64,000 nt of DNA from Litorimonas sp965205225 (lineage in GTDB: Bacteria; Pseudomonadota; Alphaproteobacteria; Caulobacterales; Maricaulaceae). Position numbers and translations under genes: made by a program. The DNA lies in assembly GCA_965205225.1 (NCBI GenBank), contig CBDBFZ010000003.1, positions 124,001 through 188,000 on the forward strand, read 5' to 3'. Shown here one piece after another: positions 34,969-43,475 of the stretch. A model generated the notes under the pieces. That model had not been told where the DNA came from and searched no databases. It was given only the letters and a program-made list of their open reading frames with translations. Each line of letters starts with the position of its first letter. The stretch's first letter is position 1.

Positions 34969-35806
34969 AATCGTGCTCGTTCGGGATGGCGCGGCTTTCG
35001 CCGGGGGTAGAAAAATAGTCAGCGTCACTGGCGCGCAGATCGCCGGGAACAGCCAGCGGGACATGTACGCCGATGGACTGCACGACATTCATGTCACTGG
35101 TCAGGATGGATCGACCTGCATCTGACAGCAGAAACCAGTAGGGCGGAAAGGCGATGTCGGTCTGGCGCTCGGCCCAATGGGCGGCATGGGGCATATAATG
35201 CTGCCGGTTCACATCCGCATCGCCCATATGAATGACCGTCGCGCCCTCATCCCTCCCTGACCCCAGCGTCACGCGGTAGACCATATTTTGCACGGATGCA
35301 CGCCGCGGGGCAGGCCAGCCGGAATGCGGAATACGCACGGCGGTGGCGTGAATATCCTTAATCTCAATCGTCTGCGGCGTGTCGTCCGGGGCCATGTCGA
35401 GCGCGGTAATCCGGGGCAGGAAATCGTCCGACCAGGCCGCGTCCTGACGCATCATATCCAGCGCCTGCTGCGGCGCGATCAGTTGAAACCCGGGCTGCGC
35501 CGTCAGATAGGCGATCATCGACGCGGCGGAGAAATGGTCCTGGTGCGCGTGGCTGATGAACACGGCGTCGACGCCCTCATAGATACCTTCACCTGCCAGC
35601 ATCGCGGCGATTTGCGCCTGCGACGGCTCGGCATAAACGCCAAAGCCGGACAGCGGCAGCGGATCGAACAGGATCGACAGATCGCCCTGCGCTACCAACA
35701 CGCCCTCATTGGCGACATAGTGGGCGGCGGAGTCGGCGTCGTGCGCCTGAGCCGCCGTACTGAAAGCGGCCAGCAAGGCTGAGGCGATTAGCGCTAAGCG
35801 TTTCAA
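34961..35806 (-). CDS. Exported metallo-beta-lactamase-fold hydrolase
   Basis: 281 aa. TTG start overlapping the stop of the upstream phosphatase gene (TCTTGA). Signal peptide MKRLALIASALLAAFSTAAQA, cleaved after AQA. Zinc motif 'VFISHAHQDHFSAASM' (HxHxDH) near residue 76, and 'VIHMGDADVNRQH' farther on, supplying an Asp ligand. It resembles the UlaG/RomA-like branch in outline. Located between a phosphatase and thiC under a TPP riboswitch, so a part in processing extracytoplasmic thiamin compounds is possible, but this is inference. Confidence 0.8.
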   Translation of the reverse strand: MKRLALIASALLAAFSTAAQAHDADSAAHYVANEGVLVAQGDLSILFDPLPLSGFGVYAEPSQAQIAAMLAGEGIYEGVDAVFISHAHQDHFSAASMIAYLTAQPGFQLIAPQQALDMMRQDAAWSDDFLPRITALDMAPDDTPQTIEIKDIHATAVRIPHSGWPAPRRASVQNMVYRVTLGSGRDEGATVIHMGDADVNRQHYMPHAAHWAERQTDIAFPPYWFLLSDAGRSILTSDMNVVQSIGVHVPLAVPGDLRASDADYFSTPGESRAIPNEHDYE

Positions 35807-36372
35807 GAGGCATCCCCAAGGGGCGAACGCTGGCCGTAGCGGAGCAATATCGTCACTGTCTCTCCATCCGCGCCGGTCGTGACGAGGTAGAGCCGGTCAT
35901 ATTCGGTCGCTTCGACAATGGGTTCACCCGGATCACCGCCGAGCAATCCGGCGAGCGGCGGCGTGGTATTGCTGTGACCGACGACGAGGTGCCGCCCGCC
36001 CGTGTCTTTTAGACGCTGGGCCATGCCCTGTAGATCACGTGGATCGTAATGCTCGACCTCAAGTCCTAGGCGCGCCGCCAGCAGCGCGGCCGTCTCAAGC
36101 GTCCGGGTATAGTCACTACTATGTATCTGTTGAATATCTGCATCGGCCAGCAAATCGGCCAATGCGGCGGCTCGCGAAATGCCATCCGCCGTTAGAGCCG
36201 GATCGTTGCCCGATAATTTTTCCGCATGGCGCACCAGAAACACACTCAAGGGCGCTTGTGTGCTCATTGAGCTATCTGCCGCAGGTTCGGGCACAGACGC
36301 CCCCACGGACGCGCAGGCCGCCAGGCCCAGTATCAAGGACATTGCGCCCATGCGCGTAAAGCCTTGTTTCAT
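35803..36372 (-). CDS. Histidine-phosphatase-superfamily lipoprotein
   Basis: 189 aa. Signal peptide with lipobox 'LGLAAC' (Cys near residue 20), so probably anchored in the envelope. Catalytic 'FLVRHAEKLSGNDPALTADG' (RHG-type motif with the phosphorylated His near residue 49) and 'HLVVGHSNTTPPLAGLLGGD' with the second His. First gene after the TPP riboswitch and overlapping the MBL gene. Phosphatase chemistry is likely; thiamin phosphates as substrates is an inference from the riboswitch. Confidence 0.8.
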   Translation of the reverse strand: MKQGFTRMGAMSLILGLAACASVGASVPEPAADSSMSTQAPLSVFLVRHAEKLSGNDPALTADGISRAAALADLLADADIQQIHSSDYTRTLETAALLAARLGLEVEHYDPRDLQGMAQRLKDTGGRHLVVGHSNTTPPLAGLLGGDPGEPIVEATEYDRLYLVTTGADGETVTILLRYGQRSPLGDAS

Positions 36373-36378
36373 GTCCGT

Positions 36379-36482
36379 CCTTCCGCCGGAATCAACCGGA
36401 TCAAGCTCAAAGAGTACGTCTCAACCCGCCAGAACAGCTCTACAGAACAGCCCTACAGAACAGCGCTGGGCGAGTGCCCCTC
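36379..36482 (-). promoter_or_regulatory. TPP riboswitch (THI box)
   Basis: Minus-strand sequence upstream of the phosphatase gene contains the conserved core: TTGAGACGTACTC, then TTTGAGCTTGATCCGG, and TTGATTCCGGCGGAAGGA directly before the gene, with GAGGGGCACTCG as the 5' side. The variable arm is made of three imperfect 13-nt repeats (GCTGTTCTGTAGG type). The last conserved bases lie only about ten bases from the ATG, so translational control (hiding the AGGA) is more likely than transcription termination. TPP is expected to switch the whole three-gene operon off. Confidence 0.85.
36427..36466 (-). repeat. Three 13-nt tandem repeats inside the riboswitch arm
   Basis: On the minus strand: GCTGTTCTGTAGG, GCTGTTCTGTAGA, GCTGTTCTGGCGG. 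They occupy the optional stem-loop of the TPP aptamer, whose length is variable in the family. Confidence 0.7.
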
Positions 36483-36490
36483 GGATGGAT

Positions 36491-37609
36491 CTAGCTCTGG
36501 CCCGGCTGAGGGCGTTTGGCAAGAGGGGCGCGGCTGAGCGTCAGCAAAGGCTTCTCCACCCAGCGATAGAGCAACAGAGCCGCAACCACACTGGCAAGCG
36601 TGCTGAGCATCATGAAGCCCAGCAGAGAGGGGAGGCTGGCCTCGGTAAACAGTCCCGTTGGCGCCAGAAGACGTTTGATCGTCAGAAGCACCAGGAAGTG
36701 AGACAGATACAGTGTGTAGGAGGCATCGCCGAGGGCTTGCAGAACCTGCGGTATTACGAGTCCCCCGGACCGTTCCCATATGATCAGCCCCAGCAGGATC
36801 ACGGCAGATAGAGTTCCTGCAACCGGAATGCGCATCAGAACGAGCCCGTCTTCGCCATAGCCAAAACCAGACACAAGCAGGCTCGAGGTTAGAACCAGGC
36901 CTGCCGCAACCAGCCAGCGCCCGAAAACATCTGAAATTGGAACCGTCTTGACCAGATAGGCGATGAGGGCGCCGAAGACGAATTCAAGACAGAGTGGATG
37001 CGTCACGATTCCGATCCAGCTCCGCGGAGAAAAGTCCTGAAAGGGTTGGTTCAATCCGATCAAGAGCAGGAACACCCCCCAGGCGCCGATGGCCCACCCG
37101 CGAAAATAGGGCGGCAGTAGCAGCAGGACGGCGAACAGGGCATAGAAAGCCAGTTCAAATGTCAGCGTCCAGCCGATGGGCAGCAACGGCATTTCGCCTT
37201 GCGGCCAGAGTGTCATCGACGCGGCAAACACGCCCCAAGCGCCGTCTGCGCTCCCCCGGTCCGGTGCAGCAGGCTGGCCGTAGCTGACAATAAAATAGAG
37301 CGCCATCAGACCGCAGAAGATCCACCAGAGCGGATAGATGCGGGTTGCGCGGTCAAACAGAAAACGCCCAGTAGACCGGATTCCGGGCGCGCGGTCGCCG
37401 GCCACCCAGACCATCACAAACCCGCTGATGACGAAAAACAGATCAACGCCAACCCAGGCACGATCCCAGAAGCCCGGAAATCCTGTCATTCCCGAAATTT
37501 CGCGCCAGATCGCGGCCGCATGAAAAATTACGACCAGCAAGGCCGCAATACCGCGAAGAGCCTGCAGCGAACGGAGTCGGACAGGCTGAGGTCTCGGTTC
37601 GATTGTCAC
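36491..37609 (-). CDS. Acyltransferase family 3 membrane protein (OafA/YrhL-like)
   Basis: 372 aa with about ten membrane segments. N-terminal 'RSLQALRGIAALLVVIFHAA' with the conserved Arg and catalytic His, 'FPGFWDRAWVGVDLFFVISG' and 'SYTLYLSHFLVLLTIK' near the C-terminus. Such enzymes O-acetylate sugars or lipids of the envelope. The acceptor cannot be told from context. Its stop lies eight bases before the TPP riboswitch on the same strand. Confidence 0.85.
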   Translation of the reverse strand: MTIEPRPQPVRLRSLQALRGIAALLVVIFHAAAIWREISGMTGFPGFWDRAWVGVDLFFVISGFVMVWVAGDRAPGIRSTGRFLFDRATRIYPLWWIFCGLMALYFIVSYGQPAAPDRGSADGAWGVFAASMTLWPQGEMPLLPIGWTLTFELAFYALFAVLLLLPPYFRGWAIGAWGVFLLLIGLNQPFQDFSPRSWIGIVTHPLCLEFVFGALIAYLVKTVPISDVFGRWLVAAGLVLTSSLLVSGFGYGEDGLVLMRIPVAGTLSAVILLGLIIWERSGGLVIPQVLQALGDASYTLYLSHFLVLLTIKRLLAPTGLFTEASLPSLLGFMMLSTLASVVAALLLYRWVEKPLLTLSRAPLAKRPQPGQS

Positions 37610-37816
37610 GGATTGGCGCTAGCGGTCCAACCCCCGGATGGAAAGGCGGAAGTTAGTCCACGGCTGAATATAGCCACAATCAAGGCGTTAACGCGATCCT
37701 AACCCCGTTTTGCAACATTTCCATTAATCCTGCCTCCTATCAGGCAGCATTCTTGATCTGACCAAGCGGATATTGTGGGAGACCGGACGTATGTTTCAGC
37801 TTATCTATACGTCGAC

Positions 37817-37840
37817 AATGCACGGTTCTTATAGGCCTCC
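37817..37840. repeat. Scrap of an IS5 type B end
   Basis: AATGCACGGTTCTTATAGGCCTCC is the complement of a type B left end (GGAGGCCTCTAAGAACCG...) with one mismatch and no adjoining transposase. Its outer side faces the cargo gene. Confidence 0.6.
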
Positions 37841-37945
37841 ACCTTTATCCCTAACCTGCGCTACAGCTCCTAATTTAAACTCTTCTGTATATCGAATAAG
37901 ACCGCACATAAGACACTCTCCTTGCCTCCAGTTTTACCAAGCAAG

Positions 37946-38806
37946 ATGTCTACAAAATCTGGGGCACATCAAATCAAAAGAGTTAAGGGCCTACTTGTGA
38001 CATTTTCAAAGAGTGACATGAGTCGATTATCGGAAGTTCATCAATGGGCTTTTAAGCAGGCCAGTGAAAACGGCTCTAGGTCAATGGATGTAAGAGCGAT
38101 TCCAGTGAGTCTAAGTGTAGAACTTAGTGAGTTTGAAGTTACCAACGTTTGGTCATGGAAAGATCGATTTGCCTTAAAAGCAGAGGCGGAAGTTAATGAG
38201 CAAATGTCAGGAACCGATGCAGATGTCACTCGTGGGTTCGACGTAACATCTGTCGTTAAGTGCAAAGGTAGATTGGAAAAGGACCATGTTTCGATTTTCG
38301 AGTTTCCATCAGGCACAATTACCGAAACGAATGAATTTTTTAAGATCATCATACGGCCTGGCCCGACGGGAAGGATAGGCGGTGACGACAACCACGGCCC
38401 GTCTTCAGCTCATGCTTATCTTGGCATGGGGTCATCATCGCTTGAAATCCCCGTAGAAGGGCTGATGAAAGGTGAGATTGGATCGATTCGGGCGTATCCA
38501 AAAGATGATCAGTATTTTGCAGGTGATCCGGACTTTGCCTTGAGAGCAGAGCTATATGTAACACATGAGGTGTTTGAAGGCTTAGTCGAAATATTGGTAA
38601 CTTTTTCAGAACAGCCGATAAAAGCTGTCGCCGACATAGTCGCGCAACTTTTCCAACATGAAATAGACGCGGCATTGAGTGAGCCATGGCATGGTCAGAA
38701 CTATGGTTTGCGAGTTTTTGAAGAGGAGAGAATTGCCGATGCTCCAGCACGTCTCGAATTATTACGGCTTGATCGACCTATAGCTGGACCTGACCTGCCC
38801 CGATGA
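37946..38806 (+). CDS. Protein of unknown function in the insertion block
   Basis: 286 aa from ATG 37946 (MSTKSGAHQIKRVKGLLVTF); an in-frame codon at 37922 is an alternative. Visibly richer in A/T than its neighbours, with rare-looking codons (ATA, AGA, TTA), which suggests transfer from elsewhere. No signal peptide or membrane segment. Looks like a soluble beta-rich protein: 'IPVSLSVELSEFEVTNVWSW', 'DVTSVVKCKGRLEKDHVSIF', 'HAYLGMGSSSLEIPVEGLMK', 'LFQHEIDAALSEPWH'. The last four codons and stop come from the IS3 end at 38797, so the native C-terminus is lost or altered. Not recognised. Confidence 0.55.
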   Translation: MSTKSGAHQIKRVKGLLVTFSKSDMSRLSEVHQWAFKQASENGSRSMDVRAIPVSLSVELSEFEVTNVWSWKDRFALKAEAEVNEQMSGTDADVTRGFDVTSVVKCKGRLEKDHVSIFEFPSGTITETNEFFKIIIRPGPTGRIGGDDNHGPSSAHAYLGMGSSSLEIPVEGLMKGEIGSIRAYPKDDQYFAGDPDFALRAELYVTHEVFEGLVEILVTFSEQPIKAVADIVAQLFQHEIDAALSEPWHGQNYGLRVFEEERIADAPARLELLRLDRPIAGPDLPR

Positions 38807-38890
38807 GGTGGTCCACCCGCTAAGTTAGAGCTTGGCGGTTATGGTTGCCCTTCTAGGCTAACCGGAACGGAGTGTAGGGCAGCATAGGGC
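38797..38890 (-). mobile_element. IS3-family end fragment
   Basis: TGACCTGCCCCGATGAGGTG followed by about 75 bases nearly identical to 57362-57440: the downstream end of an IS3 of the element 2 type, cut off after the orfB stop region. It joins abruptly to IS5 type B copy 3. Confidence 0.75.
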
Positions 38891-39626
38891 GGTGAATGCG
38901 TGTCCATAGTCGTATTTTGGCATAATTTTGGCCCACATAAGCGGATGTTTTCCGGATTTTGGACAGAATCAGGCTATGGGTTGTCGTCGCTCATGGAAAA
39001 TGAGGCGACGGAAGTTGTAGCTCAGCTTGGCCATAGTGATCCGGTCGGCTGCCTTTGGCCCGCTCTTTCTCTTCTCTGCTCATCCGTTGGCGCGGCGCTG
39101 ACACCAAAGTGGCATCAACGATCTGACCTCCCGTGGGTTTGTAGCCGCGCTCGCAGAGTTGCTCTTCAAAAGCGGCAAATAGCGATTTGAAAGCACCAGA
39201 TTGGGTCAGCTTTTCCTGGGTCAGCTTTTCACGCAACAGCCAAATCGTCTTTTGGTCCGAGGTTGGTTCACCGATCTCAAATCCCAAAAACCGCAGCCAA
39301 TTTAAACGATCACGGATCAGAAACTCCATCCCTTCATCACTCAGATTGTGCATCGACGCCAGAACAAGCACCTTGAACATCGTGATCGGATCATAGGGTG
39401 GCCGACCACCCTTGGCGCGAACCTCATAACCGAGGGCTTCCATCAGAACAGTTCGGAAAGCCGCAAAATCCACATGACGCTCCAGCGCCTTAAGCGGGTC
39501 ACCTGTCACCGATAAGCGAGCAAGATGATCCGACAAGTCAAACAATCCAGGCGCGTGCATCATAAAATCCTCCCTCAACCGGTGAATCAGATCACACCAC
39601 AAAATGTACGGTTCTTAGAGGTCTCC
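38891..39626 (-). mobile_element. IS5-family element, type B, copy 3 (internally deleted)
   Basis: The right side has the full left end of the element (outer end at 39626, followed by AGAT). The transposase N-terminus runs from 39563 (MMHAPGLFDLSDHLARLSVT) to 'VDATLVSAPRQRMSREEKER' near 39070, where about 0.5 kb is missing, and then the end of the gene is readable near 39060-38950 ('MAKLSYNF'-like). The outermost part of the other end is missing at 38891. Non-functional deletion derivative. Confidence 0.85.
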
Positions 39627-39873
39627 AGATTCTGGAAGGTGAAAAAGCGACGGTGCGTGACCTCTACAGCCGCATTGTGAACGCATCTCTCCACACACAT
39701 TGTGAAATTCTGCTGACCCGGCATTACGCTGCGCGTGCCTTTTCCCCCGTCGGATTCTGCGAAGAAGGGCTGGAGAACGCCTCTGAGGTCAAGATTGCCA
39801 TATCTACGTTGAAAGCACGCCGCATAGAACGCCAGCGGATTAAAAAAACTCGCCAGCTAGAGACGTCCCATCA

Positions 39874-40728
39874 TCAGGACGCGCAATGATCCGGATCCGC
39901 CGGAAGCGTCTCGATAAACGTCAGAATGTCGCTCTTGAGCGAACTGTCGCCGTCAAAATGACGCGATAGAACGCGCACCGCATCGATATGGCCCATATCC
40001 GCATAGGTCTTGGCTTCGGCGCGCAACCCCAACGCCTGGTAACGGTCGGCCATGACCGTCGCATTGGCTGCGCGGACAGTTTTGTCCGCCAGACCATTGA
40101 CCAGAAACAGCGGCGGCGCACGGTCTGGCGTTCGGTTGGCCGGCCCATCCTGGCCTGTCAGACGATCTTCAGGAAAAATCGAAATATAAGGCTCATCGGT
40201 CACGGGATAGACGCCTGTCGGTGCCGCCAAAGCCACGACACCCGCTACGTTCGTGCACACGTCAAAAGACGATATGTCCGGCGCAACGACGGTTTGCAGG
40301 ACATTGTAAGCGCCTGCAGAATGGCCGATCAGAACCAGGCTGCGGCCCGGAAAACGCCGGGCAACATACTGCACGGCCAGACCGGTATCGACGACCATGT
40401 CCGGGTAGGTCATGTCGGGCCAGAGACGGTAATTCGGCACGGCCACATCATAGCCATCCTTTGTAAATCCTTCGGCGACAAATTTGTACATTGATTTGTC
40501 GCCAGCATTCCATCCACCTCCGTGAACGAAGACAATGACCGGAGCGTCAGAGCGAGGCATTGCAGCACGATAGAGGTCCATGGTTTGGCGCGAACCGTCG
40601 CCGTAACGAATATTCTTGTCCCGATCAAAGCTGCCGGACGGGGTTATCCCATTGAGGACGCCTGCGGCTGAACAGCCGACAAGGAGCATCGCCAAAGCGG
40701 GAAGAGCAGAGAGTTTCAGGGATTTCAT
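39874..40728 (-). CDS. Alpha/beta hydrolase lipoprotein (carboxylesterase type)
   Basis: 284 aa. Signal peptide MKSLKLSALPALAMLLVGC with lipobox 'LVGC' (Cys 19). Oxyanion motif 'VIVFVHGGGWNAGDKSMYKF' near residue 68 and nucleophile 'LVLIGHSAGAYNVL' near residue 137, both typical of the hormone-sensitive-lipase/BD-FAE-like group; 'GLADKTVRAANA' and 'DMGHIDAVRVL' supply the probable Asp and His. Probably an envelope-bound esterase. Confidence 0.85.
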   Translation of the reverse strand: MKSLKLSALPALAMLLVGCSAAGVLNGITPSGSFDRDKNIRYGDGSRQTMDLYRAAMPRSDAPVIVFVHGGGWNAGDKSMYKFVAEGFTKDGYDVAVPNYRLWPDMTYPDMVVDTGLAVQYVARRFPGRSLVLIGHSAGAYNVLQTVVAPDISSFDVCTNVAGVVALAAPTGVYPVTDEPYISIFPEDRLTGQDGPANRTPDRAPPLFLVNGLADKTVRAANATVMADRYQALGLRAEAKTYADMGHIDAVRVLSRHFDGDSSLKSDILTFIETLPADPDHCAS

Positions 40729-40751
40729 GAAGAAATTATGCGCGAAGCGTC

Positions 40752-41357
40752 CTATTTGTTCGGATGATCAGTGATTTTTAAGTGGGTTGGTTGTGACGCA
40801 AAGCGCAAGAGCCATGTCTGAACAGCCGGATATTGCAACAGGTCAAAACCACCCTCCTCTGCCACATGGGTATAGGCATAGAGCGAGACATCGGCGAGAC
40901 TGCAATGATCGCCCACAAACCAATCCCGATCTGCCAGATGCGCATTCATGACGGCCAGAGCCGCATGCCCCTTCGGCATGAGCGATGCCAGCTCACCGGA
41001 CCGTGTGTCTTTGGCATAATTGCAGATGAACCGCGCGACGGCGATGGCCGGTTCGTGACGATATTGTTCCCAGAACTGCCATTGCAGCATCTTGGCGTGC
41101 TCGAATGGATCACGGGGCACTAGGTCACTGCCATCGGCGAGAAATCGGATAATTGCGTTGCTTTCCGCCAGTGTGCGGCCATGGTCCAGAACCAGCAGCG
41201 GGATCTGCCCAGCCGGGTTCAACGCCAAAAACGCCTCTGTCTGTGTATCGCCTGAATGGATATCGACATCAATATGTTCGTATTTCAGCCCGCGCTGAGC
41301 CGCAACCCAGCGGACTTTGTAGCTATTGCCCGACGGAAGATAATCGTAAAGTTGCAT
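40752..41357 (-). CDS. Glutathione S-transferase family protein
   Basis: 201 aa. Thioredoxin-like N-terminal domain 'MQLYDYLPSGNSYKVRWVAA', 'FLALNPAGQIPLLVLDHGRT' with the cis-Pro, and 'LAESNAIIRFLADG' (glutathione-binding ES motif). Helical C-terminal domain ends near 'ADVSLYAYTHVAEEGGF'. Substrate unknown. Divergent from nadB. Confidence 0.9.
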   Translation of the reverse strand: MQLYDYLPSGNSYKVRWVAAQRGLKYEHIDVDIHSGDTQTEAFLALNPAGQIPLLVLDHGRTLAESNAIIRFLADGSDLVPRDPFEHAKMLQWQFWEQYRHEPAIAVARFICNYAKDTRSGELASLMPKGHAALAVMNAHLADRDWFVGDHCSLADVSLYAYTHVAEEGGFDLLQYPAVQTWLLRFASQPTHLKITDHPNK

Positions 41358-41437
41358 GGCGGTTCTCTAACGCATTGCCCTTCCCTCGCAAGCAGGCTTC
41401 GTCTAGGCGCGGGGATCACATTACCGCGAGGCACTGC

Positions 41438-42970
41438 TTGACTTCAGCCATTGGCACACTCGACCGTAAACGCCTGCCGGGGGGGGCCGTTCTCGTTGTC
41501 GGGGCGGGACTGGCCGGTCTATATCTCGCAATCAAGCTCGCGCCCCGGCCTGTCTATGTACTGACATCGCGCCGCTCTTCCAAAGGGTCGGCCTCCGCCT
41601 GGGCTCAGGGCGGTATTGCAGCCGCTTTGTCGAGCGATGACAGTGCGGAAAGCCACGCCAAGGACACAATAGCGGCAGGCGACGGCCTTGTCGATCCATC
41701 TGTCGCCAAACTTGTAACGGAACAGGGTGCTGACCGTGTGCGCGATCTCGCTGCGATGGGCGTACCCTTTGACCGTAATGAACAGGGCGAACTCTATCTG
41801 TCACTAGAGGCCGCGCACTCCCTGCCCCGTGTCGCGCGGGTCAAGGGCGATATGGCGGGCCGCGAAATTATCAATGTCATGGTGAAACGTGCCCAGGCCT
41901 CCGATCATATTGAAGGCCTGATCGGGTGGCGCGCGGAAAGCCTGCTGCTGGACGGAAACGGCGAAATCGCCGGGGCGCTTGCGCGTCAGGATGACGGCGC
42001 ACTGCTGGCGCTTGAAGCCGATGTGACGGTTCTGGCCACAGGCGGCGTGGGCGGATTGTTTTCGGTCACCACCAATCCACGCACGGCGCGCGGTGACGCC
42101 CTCGGCGTGGCAGCGGTGGTCGGTGCACAGCTGCGCGACATGGAATTTGTCCAGTTTCACCCCACCGCCATTGATATTGGCCGCGATCCGGCCCCACTCG
42201 CGACCGAAGCGCTGCGTGGCGAAGGCGCGACTCTGGTCAATGCCAATGGCCGCAGATTTATGCAAAAATACTCGCCGCAGGGCGAACTGGCCCCGCGCGA
42301 CGATGTCGCCCGCGCCATTTTCGCGGAAATCCAAGCCGGCAGGCAACCGTTCCTCGATTGCCGCGCCAGTGTTGGCAGCCATTTCCCCGATGAATTTCCA
42401 ACCGTGTTTGCAAGCTGCATGAGTGCGGGCATTGATCCGCGCACGGCGTTGATCCCGGTCGCACCCGCCGTGCACTATCATATGGGTGGTGTGGCGACGG
42501 ACAATGTCGGCCGCTCATCCCTGCCAGGTCTGTATGCAATCGGAGAGTGCGCCGCGACGGGCCTGCACGGGGCGAACCGTCTCGCGTCCAACAGCCTGCT
42601 TGAAGCCGTCGTGTTCGGAGGCCGCGCGGCTGAGCATATCAATAGCTGCCACCTCCAGGAGCGCCGGGCCGAGAATGTCCGCGTTCAACCCTGGCTGTCA
42701 ATGGGACCGGATGTCAGCCAGTCGCTCCGCAACAATATGACGGAACAATGCGGCGTGCGGCGCAGCGCTGCTGGGCTCAATCGCCTACTCGATACGATTG
42801 ACGGGTTGATTGACCGCGTCGGACGGGCCAACCCGCTGATCGCCAGTCACATGATCGCCGCGAGCGCGCTGGCCCGCGAAGAAAGCCGGGGCGGGCATTT
42901 CCGGGAAGATTTCCCGGATGAGGTGCCCACGTCCCGATCCAGTTTCCTGACCTATGACCGGCTGGAGTAG
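41438..42970 (+). CDS. nadB: L-aspartate oxidase
   Basis: First enzyme of de novo NAD synthesis (aspartate to iminoaspartate), FAD-dependent. About 510 aa from a TTG at 41438 preceded by GCGAGG; the frame is open much further upstream (opposite the GST gene) and no ATG is well placed, so the start is uncertain. FAD site 'AVLVVGAGLAGLYLAIKLAP', 'SSKGSASAWAQGGIAAAL', 'DMEFVQFHPTAIDIG', 'PAVHYHMGGVATDNVGR' with active-site His/Arg, and 'GLYAIGECAATGLHGANRLA' and 'SNSLLEAVVFGGRAAEH'. C-terminal helical domain complete. Confidence 0.93.
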   Translation: MTSAIGTLDRKRLPGGAVLVVGAGLAGLYLAIKLAPRPVYVLTSRRSSKGSASAWAQGGIAAALSSDDSAESHAKDTIAAGDGLVDPSVAKLVTEQGADRVRDLAAMGVPFDRNEQGELYLSLEAAHSLPRVARVKGDMAGREIINVMVKRAQASDHIEGLIGWRAESLLLDGNGEIAGALARQDDGALLALEADVTVLATGGVGGLFSVTTNPRTARGDALGVAAVVGAQLRDMEFVQFHPTAIDIGRDPAPLATEALRGEGATLVNANGRRFMQKYSPQGELAPRDDVARAIFAEIQAGRQPFLDCRASVGSHFPDEFPTVFASCMSAGIDPRTALIPVAPAVHYHMGGVATDNVGRSSLPGLYAIGECAATGLHGANRLASNSLLEAVVFGGRAAEHINSCHLQERRAENVRVQPWLSMGPDVSQSLRNNMTEQCGVRRSAAGLNRLLDTIDGLIDRVGRANPLIASHMIAASALAREESRGGHFREDFPDEVPTSRSSFLTYDRLE

Positions 42971-42979
42971 CGCTTCAGG

Positions 42980-43080
42980 CTACTCGCGATGCCAGAGCAG
43001 GGCGAAGAAAAAGAAACTCCATAAGGCGAACAGGAGCAACCCACCAGAATAGGATGCAAATGTCGGAGTGTTGGCATAGA
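42980..43080 (-). pseudogene. C-terminal scrap of a membrane protein
   Basis: Minus-strand reading gives 'GMGVTHIYANTPTFASYSGG' and 'LLLFALWSFFFFALLWHRE' then TAG, a plausible last membrane helix. The rest of the gene is not found. Family unknown. Confidence 0.35.
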
Positions 43081-43081
43081 T

Positions 43082-43470
43082 ATGGGTTACGCCCATACCG
43101 TCCAGCGCTCTCGCCGACTATGTTCTGATTCACGGTATCAGTGGCGCGAGTCTTCGCCCATGGTTGAAGCGCCGGAACGTCGGACCGCATGCTGGTCTAT
43201 CATTACGGCTCTAAGGCCGGCGTGATGGAAGCCGCCATGGACAGCGGAATGTTCAATCAGCCCATCGCTGTCTTTCTTGAACTGGCCTCCCTCTCCCTGC
43301 GCGGCGATGAGACCGCTAAAGAGATCGGGCACACTATCGGTTTGCATTTTCGCGACTGGGTCGCGGCGCGCCTGACCGAGCCAGACCGGGCGGTGGAGCT
43401 GCTATCCGCCGTTAAAGGCTGGGGAGTTCTGACCGCCGTCGGCCTCGATATGCCCTTCCCAAGCGTATAA
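43082..43470 (+). pseudogene. TetR-family regulator remnant
   Basis: The helix-turn-helix region is split between frames: 'ALADYVLIHGISGASLRP', then after a break 'AGTSDRMLVYHYGSKAGVME', the classical recognition helix of TetR proteins (HYGSK). It continues 'VFLELASLSLRGDETAKEIG' to a stop at 43470. The N-terminal start is missing and the ligand domain is short. Confidence 0.6.
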
Positions 43471-43475
43471 TCACG

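Larger units (their letters stand above)
37791..39889 (+). pseudogene. BLUF-domain photoreceptor gene split by an insertion block
   Basis: The first nine codons (MFQLIYTST at 37791, behind GGAGACCGG) match a BLUF start. The frame then runs into a 24-bp IS5 type B end scrap. Beyond the insertion, from 39627, the C-terminal half reads 'ILEGEKATVRDLYSRIVNAS', 'HCEILLTRHYAARAF' and 'LKARRIERQRIKKTR' to a stop at 39889. LEGE..V..LY.RI is the hallmark of the BLUF beta4-alpha2 region. The middle, with the FAD-binding Asn/Gln, is missing. The N-terminal assignment is short and thus weaker than the C-terminal one. The tail overlaps the esterase gene on the other strand by 16 bases. Confidence 0.55.

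Noticed and set aside
37841..38796. Cargo region as a classical composite transposon between two IS5 type B copies
   Set aside because: The left scrap has its outer end facing the cargo and lacks a body, and no matching target duplication surrounds the block, so a simple composite transposon is not supported.
40833..41298. Plus-strand ORFs opposite the GST gene, including the long upstream extension of nadB
   Set aside because: They are opposite a well-supported GST gene; nadB homology begins only at about 41470.
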